Below are positions 1-7,120 of a DNA stretch of 12,500 bases, piece by piece; position 1 is the first letter of the stretch; every line of letters begins with the position of its first letter. Source of the DNA: Theodoxus fluviatilis (taxonomy: Eukaryota; Mollusca; Gastropoda; Cycloneritida; Neritidae); contig JAWQFJ010016639.1 in the NCBI GenBank assembly GCA_034096865.1, forward strand, positions 17,501 to 30,000, given 5' to 3'. Made by a program: the position numbers and the translations under genes. The notes under the pieces are model-generated. The model did no database searches and was not told the DNA's origin. It saw only the letters and a program-made list of their open reading frames with translations.

Positions 1-168
1 AGCATGTTTCCTCAGTGGGTCATACTCAGCGACGATATAAGTGAAATTTCGGTGTGCAAAACCAACGCACAAACCAGTGTCACATGGTTCCTTTTTCTGG
101 TAAAATAATTTACACAAACATCCTGTGTTTGTTGTTCTGGACGACAATTCCTGAAAGCATTCACAGGA
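1..168 (-). CDS. Possible internal coding exon, cysteine-rich, cut by the window edge
   Basis: On the minus strand a pyrimidine-rich stretch ending TTTTTCACAG (the AG lies at 170-169) is followed by a frame that stays open for all 56 codons to the window edge. The peptide has six cysteines (exon residues 2, 4, 17, 19, 29 and 34) and ends in a region containing YIVAEYDPLRKHA. The cysteine pattern suggests an extracellular or secreted domain, but I do not recognise the family. No start codon or donor is visible, so this would be an internal exon continuing to the left. A second minus-strand frame is open for most of the same stretch, and a plus-strand frame starting at ATG 4 is open for about 34 codons. 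The exon call therefore rests on the acceptor and the full-length open frame. It could be chance. Confidence 0.33.
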
Positions 169-282
169 CTGTGAAAAATGGAGCTTCACTTTAAATACGT
201 ATATGTTTCGGGGTCATTCAAACTTCCAACTCGCGCATAGATGTGGAATTTTGATTAAAGTTTCAAAGGAGACACATTTTCC

Positions 283-487
283 GGGTGCTGGACGCTTCGC
301 CCCAATTGCGACATTCGGAACGTCGTTTAGCTAAGATCCGGCCACATTAATGTATCTGCGTTTTGTGACAAACGTCTTGCTCGGCGGTACTGTACTCCAT
401 GCACCTTAACGGTGCGCGTGATTCGGGTGTAATCTTAAGCTAAACGACGTTCCGAATGTCGCAATTGGGGCGAAGCGTCCATGACCC
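283..487. mobile_element. Small non-autonomous DNA transposon (MITE), 205 bp, with 8-bp target duplication
   Basis: Two inverted arms of about 55 bp (283-337 and 432-487) face each other across a 94-bp spacer. From TGGACGCTTCGCCCC inward the arms match for about 49 bp with a single one-base gap. The outermost bases read GGGTGC on the left and GGGTCA on the right after reverse complementing. The element is flanked by the direct repeat CATTTTCC at 275-282 and 488-495, which fits an 8-bp target site duplication. Eight-base duplications are typical of hAT-like and P-like transposases, so the element was probably moved by one of those; that family assignment is inference. The spacer has no coding capacity and contains a small hairpin (GCACC at 401-405 with GGTGC at 411-415). 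The near-identity of the arms suggests a fairly recent insertion. Confidence 0.78.
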
Positions 488-611
488 CATTTTCCATTTA
501 TCATAGCTCGTTATCTCTCTGCAGATTTCTCCTAAAAACTCCGTAGAGGAACTATGAGCTTGCCTTGCAGAAGATGAATGCCTGTGCCTAGTGGTTGATT
601 AGAGATATCAC

Positions 612-729
612 TTGAGGAACAGCTGTCCGACGCTCCATTTTGCCTGTCTGTTCTCCCAAACTTCCGTGGATCGTATGTGCAGCGGCAGTCTTCCTGAAGA
701 GGTCCTGTTCAGCACTGACTTGTCGCTGA
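612..729 (-). CDS. Weak candidate coding exon
   Basis: On the minus strand, CTCCTGTTGAACTTAAAG could serve as a splice acceptor. It is followed by an open frame of about 39 codons containing SDKSVLNRTSS near its start and VWENRQAKWSVGQLFLK near its end. A possible donor GTGATA begins at 611; without it the frame stops at 608-610. The composition looks protein-like and includes an N-glycosylation sequon (NRT). If this donor is used, the phase does not match the preferred frame of the candidate exon at 1-168, so the two cannot be joined simply. No family is recognised and this may be chance. Confidence 0.18.
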
Positions 730-1009
730 CTTTAAGTTCAACAGGAGGTATGTATGTATAATGCATGTATAATGTACTTATATTGCGCGCACTTCCAGCC
801 CAAAGGCTGCTCAGTGGCGCATGCACACACACACAAAATGTCACGAATTTTCCATGGTTCTAGGATGTCCCTAGTAGGGTCGACAAGGATCCCCTAGTCA
901 GCAAGTCGTGCTTGGCAGGTAGAACTGACACTTGGACTTTTTTAACAGAGTGGACGCAAGTTTGGTCCCCGCCTGGGCGCTTTTTTTTCTTTGCTTGCCC
1001 CAGTGGTGT

Positions 1010-1037
1010 GCGGCTCTGGTTTTGGGCCGAAATAAAT
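1010..1037 (+). other. LINE-3'-end-like motif (GGGCC then AATAAA)
   Basis: A GGGCC block at 1024-1028 is followed at once by AATAAA (1031-1036). The same arrangement occurs at 1368-1390, where it leads into a microsatellite. Invertebrate non-LTR retrotransposons often end with a GGCC-type hairpin, AATAAA and a simple-repeat tail. That link is from general knowledge and this copy is too short to classify. Confidence 0.25.
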
Positions 1038-1156
1038 GACAGGTAATCACAGACGCTCATGTAACATGAGTAGCTAGAGAGAACAGACAAGTTACAGACC
1101 TGGTGGATGTGGTGTCGCCGTTGTTTCAGATGTGTCACACATGTTGTTTGGTTTAC

Positions 1157-1174
1157 TTTCTCTCCCCCTTCTCA

Positions 1175-1214
<40 letters not shown>

Positions 1215-1229
1215 ATCTCTCTCTCTCCC
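1157..1229. repeat. (CT)n microsatellite
   Basis: This is a nearly pure CT tract of about 70 bp with a few TTT or TAT interruptions, ending in a C run. Frames through it encode Ser-Leu repeats and are not genes. It is a homopurine-homopyrimidine mirror tract that could form triplex DNA. Confidence 0.95.
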
Positions 1230-1329
1230 CCAACAACCCTTACCTGATGTCCTGTGTTCCAGAGAGAAAGATATTAAAGTATAGTTATTTTCCTTCTACC
1301 ATCATGTAATCACTCGAAATTTACTGTCC

Positions 1330-1398
1330 ATTCCAGAATGTGTTTGTAAATTCTGTAAAGATTGTTTTGGGCCGTCGGCCTCGCAATAAAGATATCAA
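1330..1398 (+). mobile_element. Possible truncated LINE or SINE 3' end
   Basis: The sequence reads through a short hairpin (GGCC at 1370-1373 pairing with GGCC at 1377-1380), then AATAAA at 1385-1390, and runs straight into the CT array at 1399. Hairpin, polyadenylation-like signal and simple-repeat tail is the usual 3' anatomy of several invertebrate non-LTR retrotransposon clades. No coding part is present, so this would be a severely 5'-truncated copy. The family cannot be named from this. Confidence 0.35.
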
Positions 1399-1399
1399 A

Positions 1400-1447
<48 letters not shown>

Positions 1448-1611
1448 CCACCTCTTTTTCTCTCTCTCTCTCTCTGTCTATCTCTTTCTCTCAGTGTGTC
1501 TTTCTCTCACTCTGTCTGTCTGTGTCTCTCTCTCTGTCTGTCTGTGTGTTTGTGTGTCTGTCTGTCAGTCTGTCTCTCTCTCTTTCTCTTTCTTTCTAAC
1601 CCCCCCCCCCC
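1399..1611. repeat. Compound CT / TCTG microsatellite ending in a 12-C run
   Basis: A CT tract (about 1399-1490) grades into TCTG, TGTC and TGTG motifs and back to CT/TTTC. It ends in twelve consecutive C (1600-1611). The open frames across it are low-complexity Ser/Leu/Cys/Val and are artefacts. The C run is a likely sequencing-length uncertainty. Confidence 0.95.
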
Positions 1612-1800
1612 GAGAATACTTTGTATTAGAATGCACTCTTGCCAATTCATAAAAGTCACAGTAATCACTGATTATCCTCATTAAGATGTTGCTTATGACA
1701 TACAAAATGTTAGAAAGTGTTTCATTTTGAGCACGTATAATCACGTCTGGTATCCACACACTCAATGACCAGGGAAAGAGAGCCTTCGTTTCCTCACATT

Positions 1801-1890
1801 CCAGTCAGCATTGGTTGATTTGGGTAGTCAACGCTCTAGCATAGCCCATAAAGGCTGACGGCCTGTAAGGTCCCTTCCTTTCATTCATTG
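1801..1890 (+). mobile_element. SINE family 1, 3'-end fragment
   Basis: The segment GTAGTCAACG...AAAGGCTGACGGCCTGTAAG (1824-1868) aligns with GTAGTCGATGG...AAAGGCTGAACGGCTGTAAG in the fuller copy at 3580-3625. Both are followed by a pyrimidine-rich joint and CATTCATT. The 5' half is missing or too diverged to see. The CATTCATT tail merges into the ATCC array that follows. Confidence 0.55.
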
Positions 1891-2129
1891 ATCCATCCAT
1901 CTGTCTATCCATCTGTCCACCCATCCATCCACCCATCCATCCGTTCATCCATTCCCTCATCCATGCATTCATGCATCCACCCATGCATCCACCCATGCAT
2001 CCACCCATGAATCCACCCATCGGTCCACCCATCTATTCATCCATCCGTCCATCCATCCATTCATACAAATATCATCCCATCATCCAAGCCATCCATCCAT
2101 GTATCCACCCTTCCATTTATCCATCCACC
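1885..2129. repeat. (ATCC)n microsatellite with 12-bp sub-repeats
   Basis: This is about 245 bp of imperfect ATCC/ATTC units. At 1969-2020 a 12-bp unit (CCACCCATGCAT) is repeated about four times, showing secondary amplification. Minus-strand frames give Met-Gly-Gly-Trp-rich peptides, and plus-strand frames give His-Pro-rich ones; these are artefacts. The array lies between the SINE 3' end on the left and a family 2 element on the right, and could be the tail of either. Confidence 0.93.
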
Positions 2130-2130
2130 A

Positions 2131-2691
2131 ATCTCCCAAATAACGAGATCATCTCCTAGCTCCAGTATCTCTTATCCGCTGCACCTCTTGCCTGAAAATC
2201 TCGACAACTCGTCCCAGATAGACAGCGTGCACAGGAGGCAGCATCCCGCTAGTATCTGCATCACTCTCAGTATCTGCATCACTCTCAGTATCTGCATCAC
2301 TCTCAGTATCTGCATCACTCTCAGTATCTGCATCACTCTCAGTATCTGCATCACTCTCAGTATCTGCATCACTCTCAGTATCTGCATCACTCTCAGTATC
2401 TGCATCACTCTCAGTATCTGCATCACTCTCAGTATCTGCATCACTCTCAGTATCTGCATCACTCTCAGTATCTGCATCACTCTCAGTATCTGCATCACTC
2501 TCAGTATCTGCATCACTCTCAGTATCTGCATCACTCTCAGTATCTGCATCACTCTCAGTATCTGCATCACTCAAGTTGCCGTGTGGGAGACGCTTGCGCA
2601 TGAGCACTCCGAGCATTCACCACTTACTTCCTGTAACTTCCAGGGTCTAGAGGTGCGCAGCACGTATGAAGAGAGGCAGCTGGAACTATAC
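2131..2691 (-). mobile_element. Dispersed repeat family 2, copy 1 (expanded)
   Basis: This copy aligns with 2838-3085 along its whole length. Shared blocks include CAAATA near the left end, TCTAGCTCC or CCTAGCTCC, TTGCCTG.AAATCTCG, CGTGTGGGAG and GGTCTAGAGGTGC.CAGCACGTA. Both copies have an ATCC/CCGT array directly on their left. Read on the minus strand, each is therefore a short element ending in a GGAT-type tail, the layout expected of a SINE. Without its internal minisatellite this copy would be about 240 bp. I see no clear tRNA A and B boxes and cannot assign a source gene. The orientation is inferred from the tail. Confidence 0.6.
2251..2572. repeat. 18-bp minisatellite, about 17.9 identical copies
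   Basis: The unit AGTATCTGCATCACTCTC is repeated 17 times plus 16 bases with no substitution or length change that I can find. Because 18 is divisible by three, frames stay open on both strands, giving Ser-Ile-Cys-Ile-Thr-Leu repeats on plus and Asp-Ala-Asp-Thr-Glu-Ser repeats on minus. The resulting 325- and 155-codon frames run into unrelated repeat sequence and are not convincing genes. The array sits inside the family 2 element, where the sister copy has a single related stretch (CACCACTCTGGTATT, near 2942). Confidence 0.95.
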
Positions 2692-2837
2692 TCCGTCCGT
2701 CCGTCCATCGATTCATCCATTCTATCTTCCATCTATTCAACCATCCATCCGTTCTATCATCCATCCATCCATCCTATCAACCATCTAACCATCCGTCTGT
2801 CCGTCCGTCCGTCAGTCCGTCCGTCCGCCCGTCCATC
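2692..2837. repeat. (CCGT/ATCC)n microsatellite
   Basis: Imperfect tetranucleotide array. CCGT units at both ends flank ATCC/ATTC units in the middle. It separates the two family 2 copies and is best read as the 3' tail of the minus-strand copy on its right. Confidence 0.9.
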
Positions 2838-3085
2838 TCTCAAATACCGTCATCATCTTCTAGCTCCGGAATATCAGAATCGCAGCACTTTTTGCCTGCA
2901 AATCTCGTCCACAGGTCCTAGACAGACACTGTGCCAAACCAGCACCACTCTGGTATTAGCGTGTGGGAGGAGGACCCTAGTGCAAATCCGTTCAAGGTAC
3001 TTACACCCCACTCCCTCTAACTCGCGAGGTCTAGAGGTGCACAGCACGTACAAACAGAGACAGCAGGAGCGATATTCCACCTGTT
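2838..3085 (-). mobile_element. Dispersed repeat family 2, copy 2 (unexpanded)
   Basis: This is about 245 bp aligned to copy 1 at 2131-2691 but lacking the 18-bp array. Where copy 1 is expanded, this copy has one short stretch (CACCACTCTGGTATTAG) before the shared CGTGTGGGAG. Similarity at the right end stops near GCGATATTCC, which probably marks the 5' end of the element on the minus strand. The mixed plus-strand reading frame across both copies has no protein-like features. Confidence 0.6.
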
Positions 3086-3324
3086 ATATGATGCAAATGG
3101 CGGGACTGCAGGTGAACACACTCGATGACCCCGACTGTGTCAGTCGGTGCGATGGATGCACTTAGAGAGGGCTAATCACGCCGATAACTGTTGACGGCAT
3201 CTTGTTGGGAAGTTTTCCAGCGAGATACAGAAGGTGGACACCGCGTAAAACGGAAACGGAAACGCGGTCAAAGTCTCTGCGTAAAAGAGGTTTCTTGGTG
3301 ACGTTCCAGGTCGTGGAGATGCTG
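3086..3324. other. Unique sequence, nothing recognised
   Basis: No gene, hairpin or repeat is evident apart from a short GGAAAC duplication near 3250. It sits between the family 2 pair and the first family 3 fragment. Confidence 0.4.
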
Positions 3325-3455
3325 AAGGTCTTGTTTACTTCCGGTGGCAGCCAGTGTGCGGGGTAGACACCTGCTGGTTCAGCCTTGTTACGGCTTGTCA
3401 TGGGTTCTTCGTGTTATACATGTATATGACCTATGGAGCTTCGCTTTGCTCGCCT
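3325..3455 (+). repeat. Dispersed repeat family 3, copy 1
   Basis: Similar to 3783-3872. Shared blocks are AAG(G)TCTTGT, CTTCC.GTGGC..CCAG, TCATGGG.TCTTC and a GAGCTTCGCTTTGCTCGC/TAGCTCTACCTTGCTTGC block. This copy has about 40 extra bases after CCAG (near 3355-3395). TCATGGGTTCTT-type motifs are, from memory, common in molluscan genomes; I cannot check this here. No coding content. Confidence 0.5.
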
Positions 3456-3460
3456 AACCC

Positions 3461-3633
3461 CCTGTGGGTTGGGGGTAACAACAGACCCGCTTCGTCTCCC
3501 TATGTTATTTATAGGAGGCGAATAACGAGGAAAATGGAGACCCAATTTGCTCATACTACAACAAGCTCCAGTGGTTTTTGTAGTCGATGGTCGTACATAA
3601 CTTACAAAGGCTGAACGGCTGTAAGAATTCATT
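3461..3633 (+). mobile_element. SINE family 1, near full-length copy A
   Basis: The element begins CCTGTGGGTTGGGGGTAAC, passes through AACAGACCC...TCTCCCTAT and GAGGCGAATAACGAGG, and ends with a stem (CTTAC at 3601-3605 with GTAAG at 3621-3625) followed by ATTC units. The same ordered blocks occur at 7727-7905 and in the nested pair at 8961-10110. The length is about 170 bp without its tail. A short body with a stem-loop and simple-repeat tail fits a SINE mobilised by a LINE that recognises a 3' hairpin. I find no convincing RNA polymerase III A or B box, so the source of the head is unknown. Confidence 0.7.
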
Positions 3634-3768
3634 TCATTCATTCATTCATTCATTCATACATTCATTCATTCATTCATTCATTTATTCATTCATTCATTCA
3701 TTCATTCATTCATTTATTCATTCATTCATGCATGCATTCATTTATGCATTCATTCATTCATTCATTTC
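3634..3768 (+). repeat. (ATTC)n tail of SINE copy A
   Basis: About 33 tetranucleotide units with a few TTTA and TGCA interruptions, starting directly after the SINE 3' stem. The Ser-Phe-Ile-His frame across it is an artefact. Confidence 0.95.
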
Positions 3769-3782
3769 AGTTTGTAGGACTG

Positions 3783-3872
3783 CGGAAGTCTTGTGTCTTC
3801 CTGTGGCGTCCAGTTATCATGGGCTCTTCATGACGTGACGTACGTAGCTCTACCTTGCTTGCTTTACTCTGG
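3783..3872 (+). repeat. Dispersed repeat family 3, copy 2
   Basis: This is the partner of 3325-3455, with the blocks in the same order and orientation but lacking about 40 internal bases. The SINE and its tail lie between the two copies. Confidence 0.45.
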
Positions 3873-4089
3873 TCTCTCAACAGGTGGGATGCCAGACTGA
3901 AAACCATGAGCATGAGAGGGAACCTGTGAAACAATGAGACTCTTTAAAGTGCAATGAATGTGCTGAGGTTATAAGTCCCTTTACTAGTTAAAAAACCCCA
4001 AACAAAACGAACCCAAATGCAATGTGGATTTGATATTATATCTATGTTTATGACTTGGTTCTGATGAATCACTCAGTGATTGCAGATCA

Positions 4090-4838
4090 CTTGCCTTACC
4101 TTATCAAAATGAATACAGAACGTTGGCCTTCTCATATCAAAATGTAAGTGAAACATTAACCTTGCCTTATTAAAATGCATTCATAACATTGGCCTTGCCT
4201 TATCAAAATATATGCAAAACATTTACCTTGCCCTATCAAAATGTATGCAGAACATTGACCGTGCCTTATCAAAATGTATGCAGAACATTGACCTTGCCTT
4301 ATCAAAAGGTATGCAAAACATTGGCCTTGCCTTATTAAAATGTATGCAAAACATTGGCATTGCCTTATCAAAATGTATGCAAAACATTGGCATTGCCTTA
4401 TCAAAATGTATGCAAAACATTAACATTGCCGTATCAATATGTATGCAAAACATTGACCTTGCCTTATCAATATGTATGCAGAACATTGGCCTTGCTTTAT
4501 CAAAATGTATGCAGAACATTGGCCTTGCCTTATTAAAATGTCTGCAGAACATTGGCCTTGCTTTATTAAAATGTATGCAGAACATTGGCCTTTCCTTATT
4601 AAAATGTATGCAGAACATTGGCCTTGCCTTATCAAAAGGTATGCAGAACATTGGCCTTGCCTTATTAAAATGTATGCAGAACATTGGCCTTGCTTTATGA
4701 AAATACATGCAGAACATTGGCCTTAACATTAACATGTATGCAGGACATTAGCGTTGCCTTATCAACATTTATACAGAACACTGGCCTTGCCTAGTTAAAG
4801 ATCTGCTGAATATTGGTCTTGCCTTATTGAAATGTATC
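4090..4838. repeat. 33-bp minisatellite, about 22-23 copies
   Basis: The unit is roughly ATGTATGCAGAACATTGG followed by CCTTGCCTTATCAAA. The central copies (about 4210-4700) are close to consensus, and both edges are clearly more diverged, the usual pattern of unequal-exchange homogenisation. The unit is 33 bp (11 codons) and lacks stops in several frames, so at least five overlapping open frames arise on both strands. All encode 11-residue repeats and none has flanking coding context, so I treat them as artefacts. If the exon at 4903 is real, the array lies just upstream of it, possibly in an intron. Confidence 0.95.
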
Positions 4839-4902
4839 CGTCAGAATTGTGTGTTAAGTTCGTACATCAGTAATACCTGTGTACTTTTGAGTGTGCATAT
4901 AG

Positions 4903-4996
4903 CATTCCGAAGACAACACGAAAAATGGCTCAAGACATACAAGGACCAGGCAATTCCTTTCGTGTCCTCACACAAAACAGGAATTCGTCCTATCAT
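4903..4996 (+). CDS. Candidate internal coding exon (exon a)
   Basis: This 94-nt segment lies between a plausible acceptor (TGTACTTTTGAGTGTGCATATAG) and a consensus donor (GTAAGT at 4997). It reads as 30 full codons from 4905, containing RRQHEKWLKTYKDQAIPF and then SSHKTGIRPI. It leaves two bases (AT) for the next exon. The base at 5150 completes this codon to ATT (Ile), and the next exon continues in frame. No protein family is recognised; the peptide is charged, without membrane segment or signal. A second frame (ATG at 4925, 39 codons) is also open here. The evidence is splice signals, phase agreement and protein-like composition only. Confidence 0.4.
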
Positions 4997-5149
4997 GTAA
5001 GTGCAACAGTCATCATGAACGACCAGAAAATAAACATGCACTGAATAGTTTCTTGAAGTATTACCGGCGCAGTATGCACTGCGGCTAAAATGGGCTTTTC
5101 GGGGTCAAAATTTTTAAGAATGCATTACGATTCCATTCATACGTTTCAG

Positions 5150-5276
5150 TTTTTCTGACCTCCGACCAAACATTTGCAAGCTGTTTCCTGACAGACCGGA
5201 AAATGAAACTCTACAGCTTCAGAGAAGGAAAGAGGAAATGGATAATAAGCGGTACGACTTTCTTATTAGGTTTTGA
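5150..5276 (+). CDS. Candidate coding exon following exon a (exon b), possibly terminal
   Basis: After the acceptor ATTCATACGTTTCAG (AG at 5148-5149) the frame continues from exon a for 41 codons to TGA at 5274-5276. It includes SDLRPNICKLFPDRPENE and then a charged, helix-prone stretch with RRKEEMDNKRYDFLIRF. A second acceptor (TTTCCTGACAG, exon start 5195) keeps the same phase. The 153-nt intron would be short but possible. If 5274 is the true end, no canonical AATAAA follows closely; ATTAATAAT occurs near 5400. Alternatively the weak donor GTTTTG at 5270 could be used. Another plus-strand frame and one minus-strand frame are open across much of this interval, which lowers confidence. I do not know what the protein does. 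Confidence 0.37.
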
Positions 5277-6101
5277 AGCCAACCATGGTCGAAACGTTTG
5301 AAATGCTCCGGTAACAGTTTTCTAGAACACCGAAATTGCTTTCCTCGTCCTTCACCGTGCTCCGTTAATGGCTTATGTAAATGAAACTTTGGCCAAAATA
5401 TTAATAATTTATTCACTGCTGATATTTTGAGAAAGCATAGTTGACTTTTGGAAACATTGGTTGCTCTACTCTCTTACTAACGTCTATGCATAGTGTTGTC
5501 TTGTGTAGCTTTGACGTATATGTATTCTAACCAACATTGCTGTGTCATCGTATTTGTCATGATTTCATTGCAAACTATCAGACTGATCCGTTGCACTGTT
5601 GACAAAAAATGCTTGCCTCCTCTCCCTTACTGGCACAACCGAAATGTCGGCTACTTGTCCGTGCTTTTATAGCGAGGCGGAGTGTCCAACATGGCCAAGT
5701 GATGGAAATATGCAAATGGTAAATATTTTTACCAGGTCCTGCCCCACCCCAGTTGCCTTGGTGTGGTTTGAGTCTGAGTGAGTGTGACCTCCCTGACCTT
5801 CGCTACATTTACAGGCACTTAGCTTGACCTGGTCTTCATGTGAACCAGATGCTTCCTTCTTGGAGAGCGTGTCTTGTGTTTAGGCGGAGTTCACAGACTG
5901 CAGCGAGATTTACCTGTCTCAACCCTCTCTCCGTGGAATAGAGTGCCAGGGTTAGCGGGGTAAGGACCCATAGATAAGCGCTTGTCAACAACTTAGGATC
6001 AGTTGATGAAGAGCCCTTCGCCTTTCACCTTTGACTCCAACCCTGAACTTCAAGCCTGATCTCTGTCCCCCAGCAAAACCTTCCCAACCCCATAATTCAT
6101 C
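5277..6101. other. Unique sequence; no firmly supported gene
   Basis: AT-rich to about 5600, then more mixed. A short open frame from ATG 5609 (37 codons, rich in Leu, Arg and Ser at its start, with a GTAAAT donor-like site at 5719) overlaps a 60-codon frame in another phase, so neither is convincing. CTACATTTACAG near 5803-5814 resembles a splice acceptor and is followed by 22 open codons. Nothing here has recognisable similarity. Confidence 0.4.
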
Positions 6102-6294
6102 ACACACACAGACAGACACACAGACAGACACACACACACACGCACGCACGCACGCACACACACGCGCGCGCGCACGATCGCACACGCACATACACACACA
6201 CACACGCACGCACACACACACTCGCACACACACACGCACGCACACACACACACACACACACACACGCACGCACGCACACACACACGCGCACGCG
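6102..6294. repeat. CA / CACG / CG alternating microsatellite
   Basis: About 190 bp of alternating purine-pyrimidine DNA. It begins with CACA interrupted by CAGA, then GCAC units, then a pure CG run near 6163-6173, then CACA with GCAC interruptions. Such tracts favour left-handed Z-DNA. The Thr-His and Cys-Val frames across it are artefacts. Confidence 0.95.
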
Positions 6295-6377
6295 CCTTTT
6301 TCACTCTTCCTTCCGGCCCCATAGCTTCGAGCCTGCAGTTTGCCGGAAGCTGTTGGGTGTAAATCTAGAGCTACATC

Positions 6378-6470
6378 ATGTCAAGGGCTGTAACTCAGGA
6401 TGCTGCTCTCCAACCAGGCGTTAAACCTGGTACCCGTGAAGGCAGTGAAGACAACCAAGGATTCCTGTAA
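6378..6470 (+). CDS. Weak candidate first coding exon
   Basis: An ATG with A at -3 opens 30 codons ([18 protein letters not shown], then [12 protein letters not shown]). At its end a GTAAGC donor-like site (6467) splits the last Leu codon. The peptide is polar and disordered-looking. An 8-bp stem with a 24-base loop (6310-6317 with 6342-6349) lies in what would be the leader. Splicing to the exon candidate at 6729 is possible but would use a frame that stops after about 22 codons, so no consistent model results. It could be chance. Confidence 0.2.
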   Translation: MSRAVTQDAALQPGVKPGTREGSEDNQGFL

Positions 6471-6708
6471 GCAGTCGGAGCCAACATGAGGTCAGGATTC
6501 TACCCAGATGACGAAGGCAATACTAGCACCCGTATGTCTGCTTGCGTGTGCTGTCCATGATAGCGACAACGGTGGTGATGATATAATGATGAATTTATAT
6601 TATTTCCCTTTCTCCCTGTATTTCTTCTTCCAAAACAAGAGGCACGTAAAAGGTTGCCGGAGATAAAGTTCAATCACACACTGCTAATTATCGCCAGCCC
6701 TAGGGTAA

Positions 6709-6893
6709 ATTTTTTTTTTTTTGCGCAGGATTATGCACGCCTTATCTGTGCTATTTGCGTCGCCACCTCGCTCAAACGCATTACTCAACCAGTGAAATGT
6801 AATCTTCTACCGCTTGACCCAGCACAGCACCTAACATTTGCCCGCCTCCAGACATCACGACACGTAGATGCCATCCAGGATGAGATGGAGTGA
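6709..6893 (+). CDS. Weak candidate terminal exon preceded by a T13 acceptor tract
   Basis: Thirteen T followed by GCGCAG (AG at 6727-6728) makes a strong acceptor-like signal. After it, a frame runs 54 codons from 6729 to TGA at 6891-6893. It contains DYARLICAICVATSLKRI, ends VDAIQDEME, and has a modestly hydrophobic start. Upstream, another acceptor-like run (TTTCTTCTTCCAAAACAAG, about 6621-6639) leads into the same frame, which would read through the T tract as four Phe. That continuous frame is about 84 codons. No family is recognised; it may be a decayed coding fragment or chance. Confidence 0.25.
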
Positions 6894-6958
6894 TATTGCC
6901 ATGCATGGACCAGCGGATTTCATAATTGCAACTACGAGGTATGAACTTACCAAGATGA

Positions 6959-7120
6959 TATCGGGAGCTGTTTCGAGAATTGAATGCAATCTATGCTTTT
7001 CGTACCTTCAGTGAAAGGAAAGTGCATCAGGAAGGAATGTTCACGCCATATGCAGGAATACCTGTTGCCCGTGAAGACGGAATGACTCACTCCACTGACA
7101 AAGCAATACAAAACGTCTAG
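6959..7120 (+). CDS. Open frame with protein-like composition, running into a minisatellite
   Basis: The frame reads YRELFRELNAIYAFRTFSER, then KVHQEGMFTPYAGIPVARED, and ends at TAG inside the first degenerate 29-bp unit. It is 53 codons with no upstream ATG and no good acceptor at its start; an in-frame TGA lies immediately before it. Composition looks natural, with an amphipathic start. It may be part of an exon or a pseudogene fragment whose end was lost when the minisatellite grew. I do not recognise the family. Confidence 0.22.
   Translation, partial: YRELFRELNAIYAFRTFSERKVHQEGMFTPYAGIPVAREDGMTHSTDKAIQNV

Larger units (their letters stand above)
496..1140. other. Mostly unique sequence with no firmly supported gene
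   Basis: This stretch contains one weak minus-strand exon candidate (listed separately) and a possible LINE-tail-like motif near 1024. A run of eight T lies near 980, and a short CA run lies near 825. A minus-strand open frame of about 92 codons (860-1138) has a low-complexity lysine run and no splice signals, so I do not call it a gene. Confidence 0.4.

Noticed and set aside
401..415. GCACC...GGTGC hairpin as a possible tRNA arm or terminator
   Set aside because: There is no cloverleaf around it and it lies in the spacer of a transposon.
1103..1684. Ser/Leu-rich plus-strand frames
   Set aside because: They translate the CT and TCTG microsatellites.
2188..3165. A 325-codon plus-strand open frame and a 155-codon minus-strand Asp-Ala-Asp-Thr-Glu-Ser frame
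   Set aside because: Both depend on the 18-bp array (six codons). The remainder covers microsatellite and dispersed-repeat sequence with no protein-like features.
3587..3838. Ser-Phe-Ile-His repeat frame
   Set aside because: It is the ATTC tail of a SINE.
4156..4735. Several overlapping frames with 11-residue repeats on both strands
   Set aside because: A 33-bp unit without stops opens many frames at once; no flanking coding sequence, signal peptide or splice context singles one out.
4090..4838. CRISPR-like array of direct repeats
   Set aside because: Units are head-to-tail without unique spacers, as in the other arrays here, and the sequence is eukaryotic in character.
5985..6324. Cys-Val and Thr-His open frames across the CA tract
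   Set aside because: Pure dinucleotide-repeat translation products in every frame.
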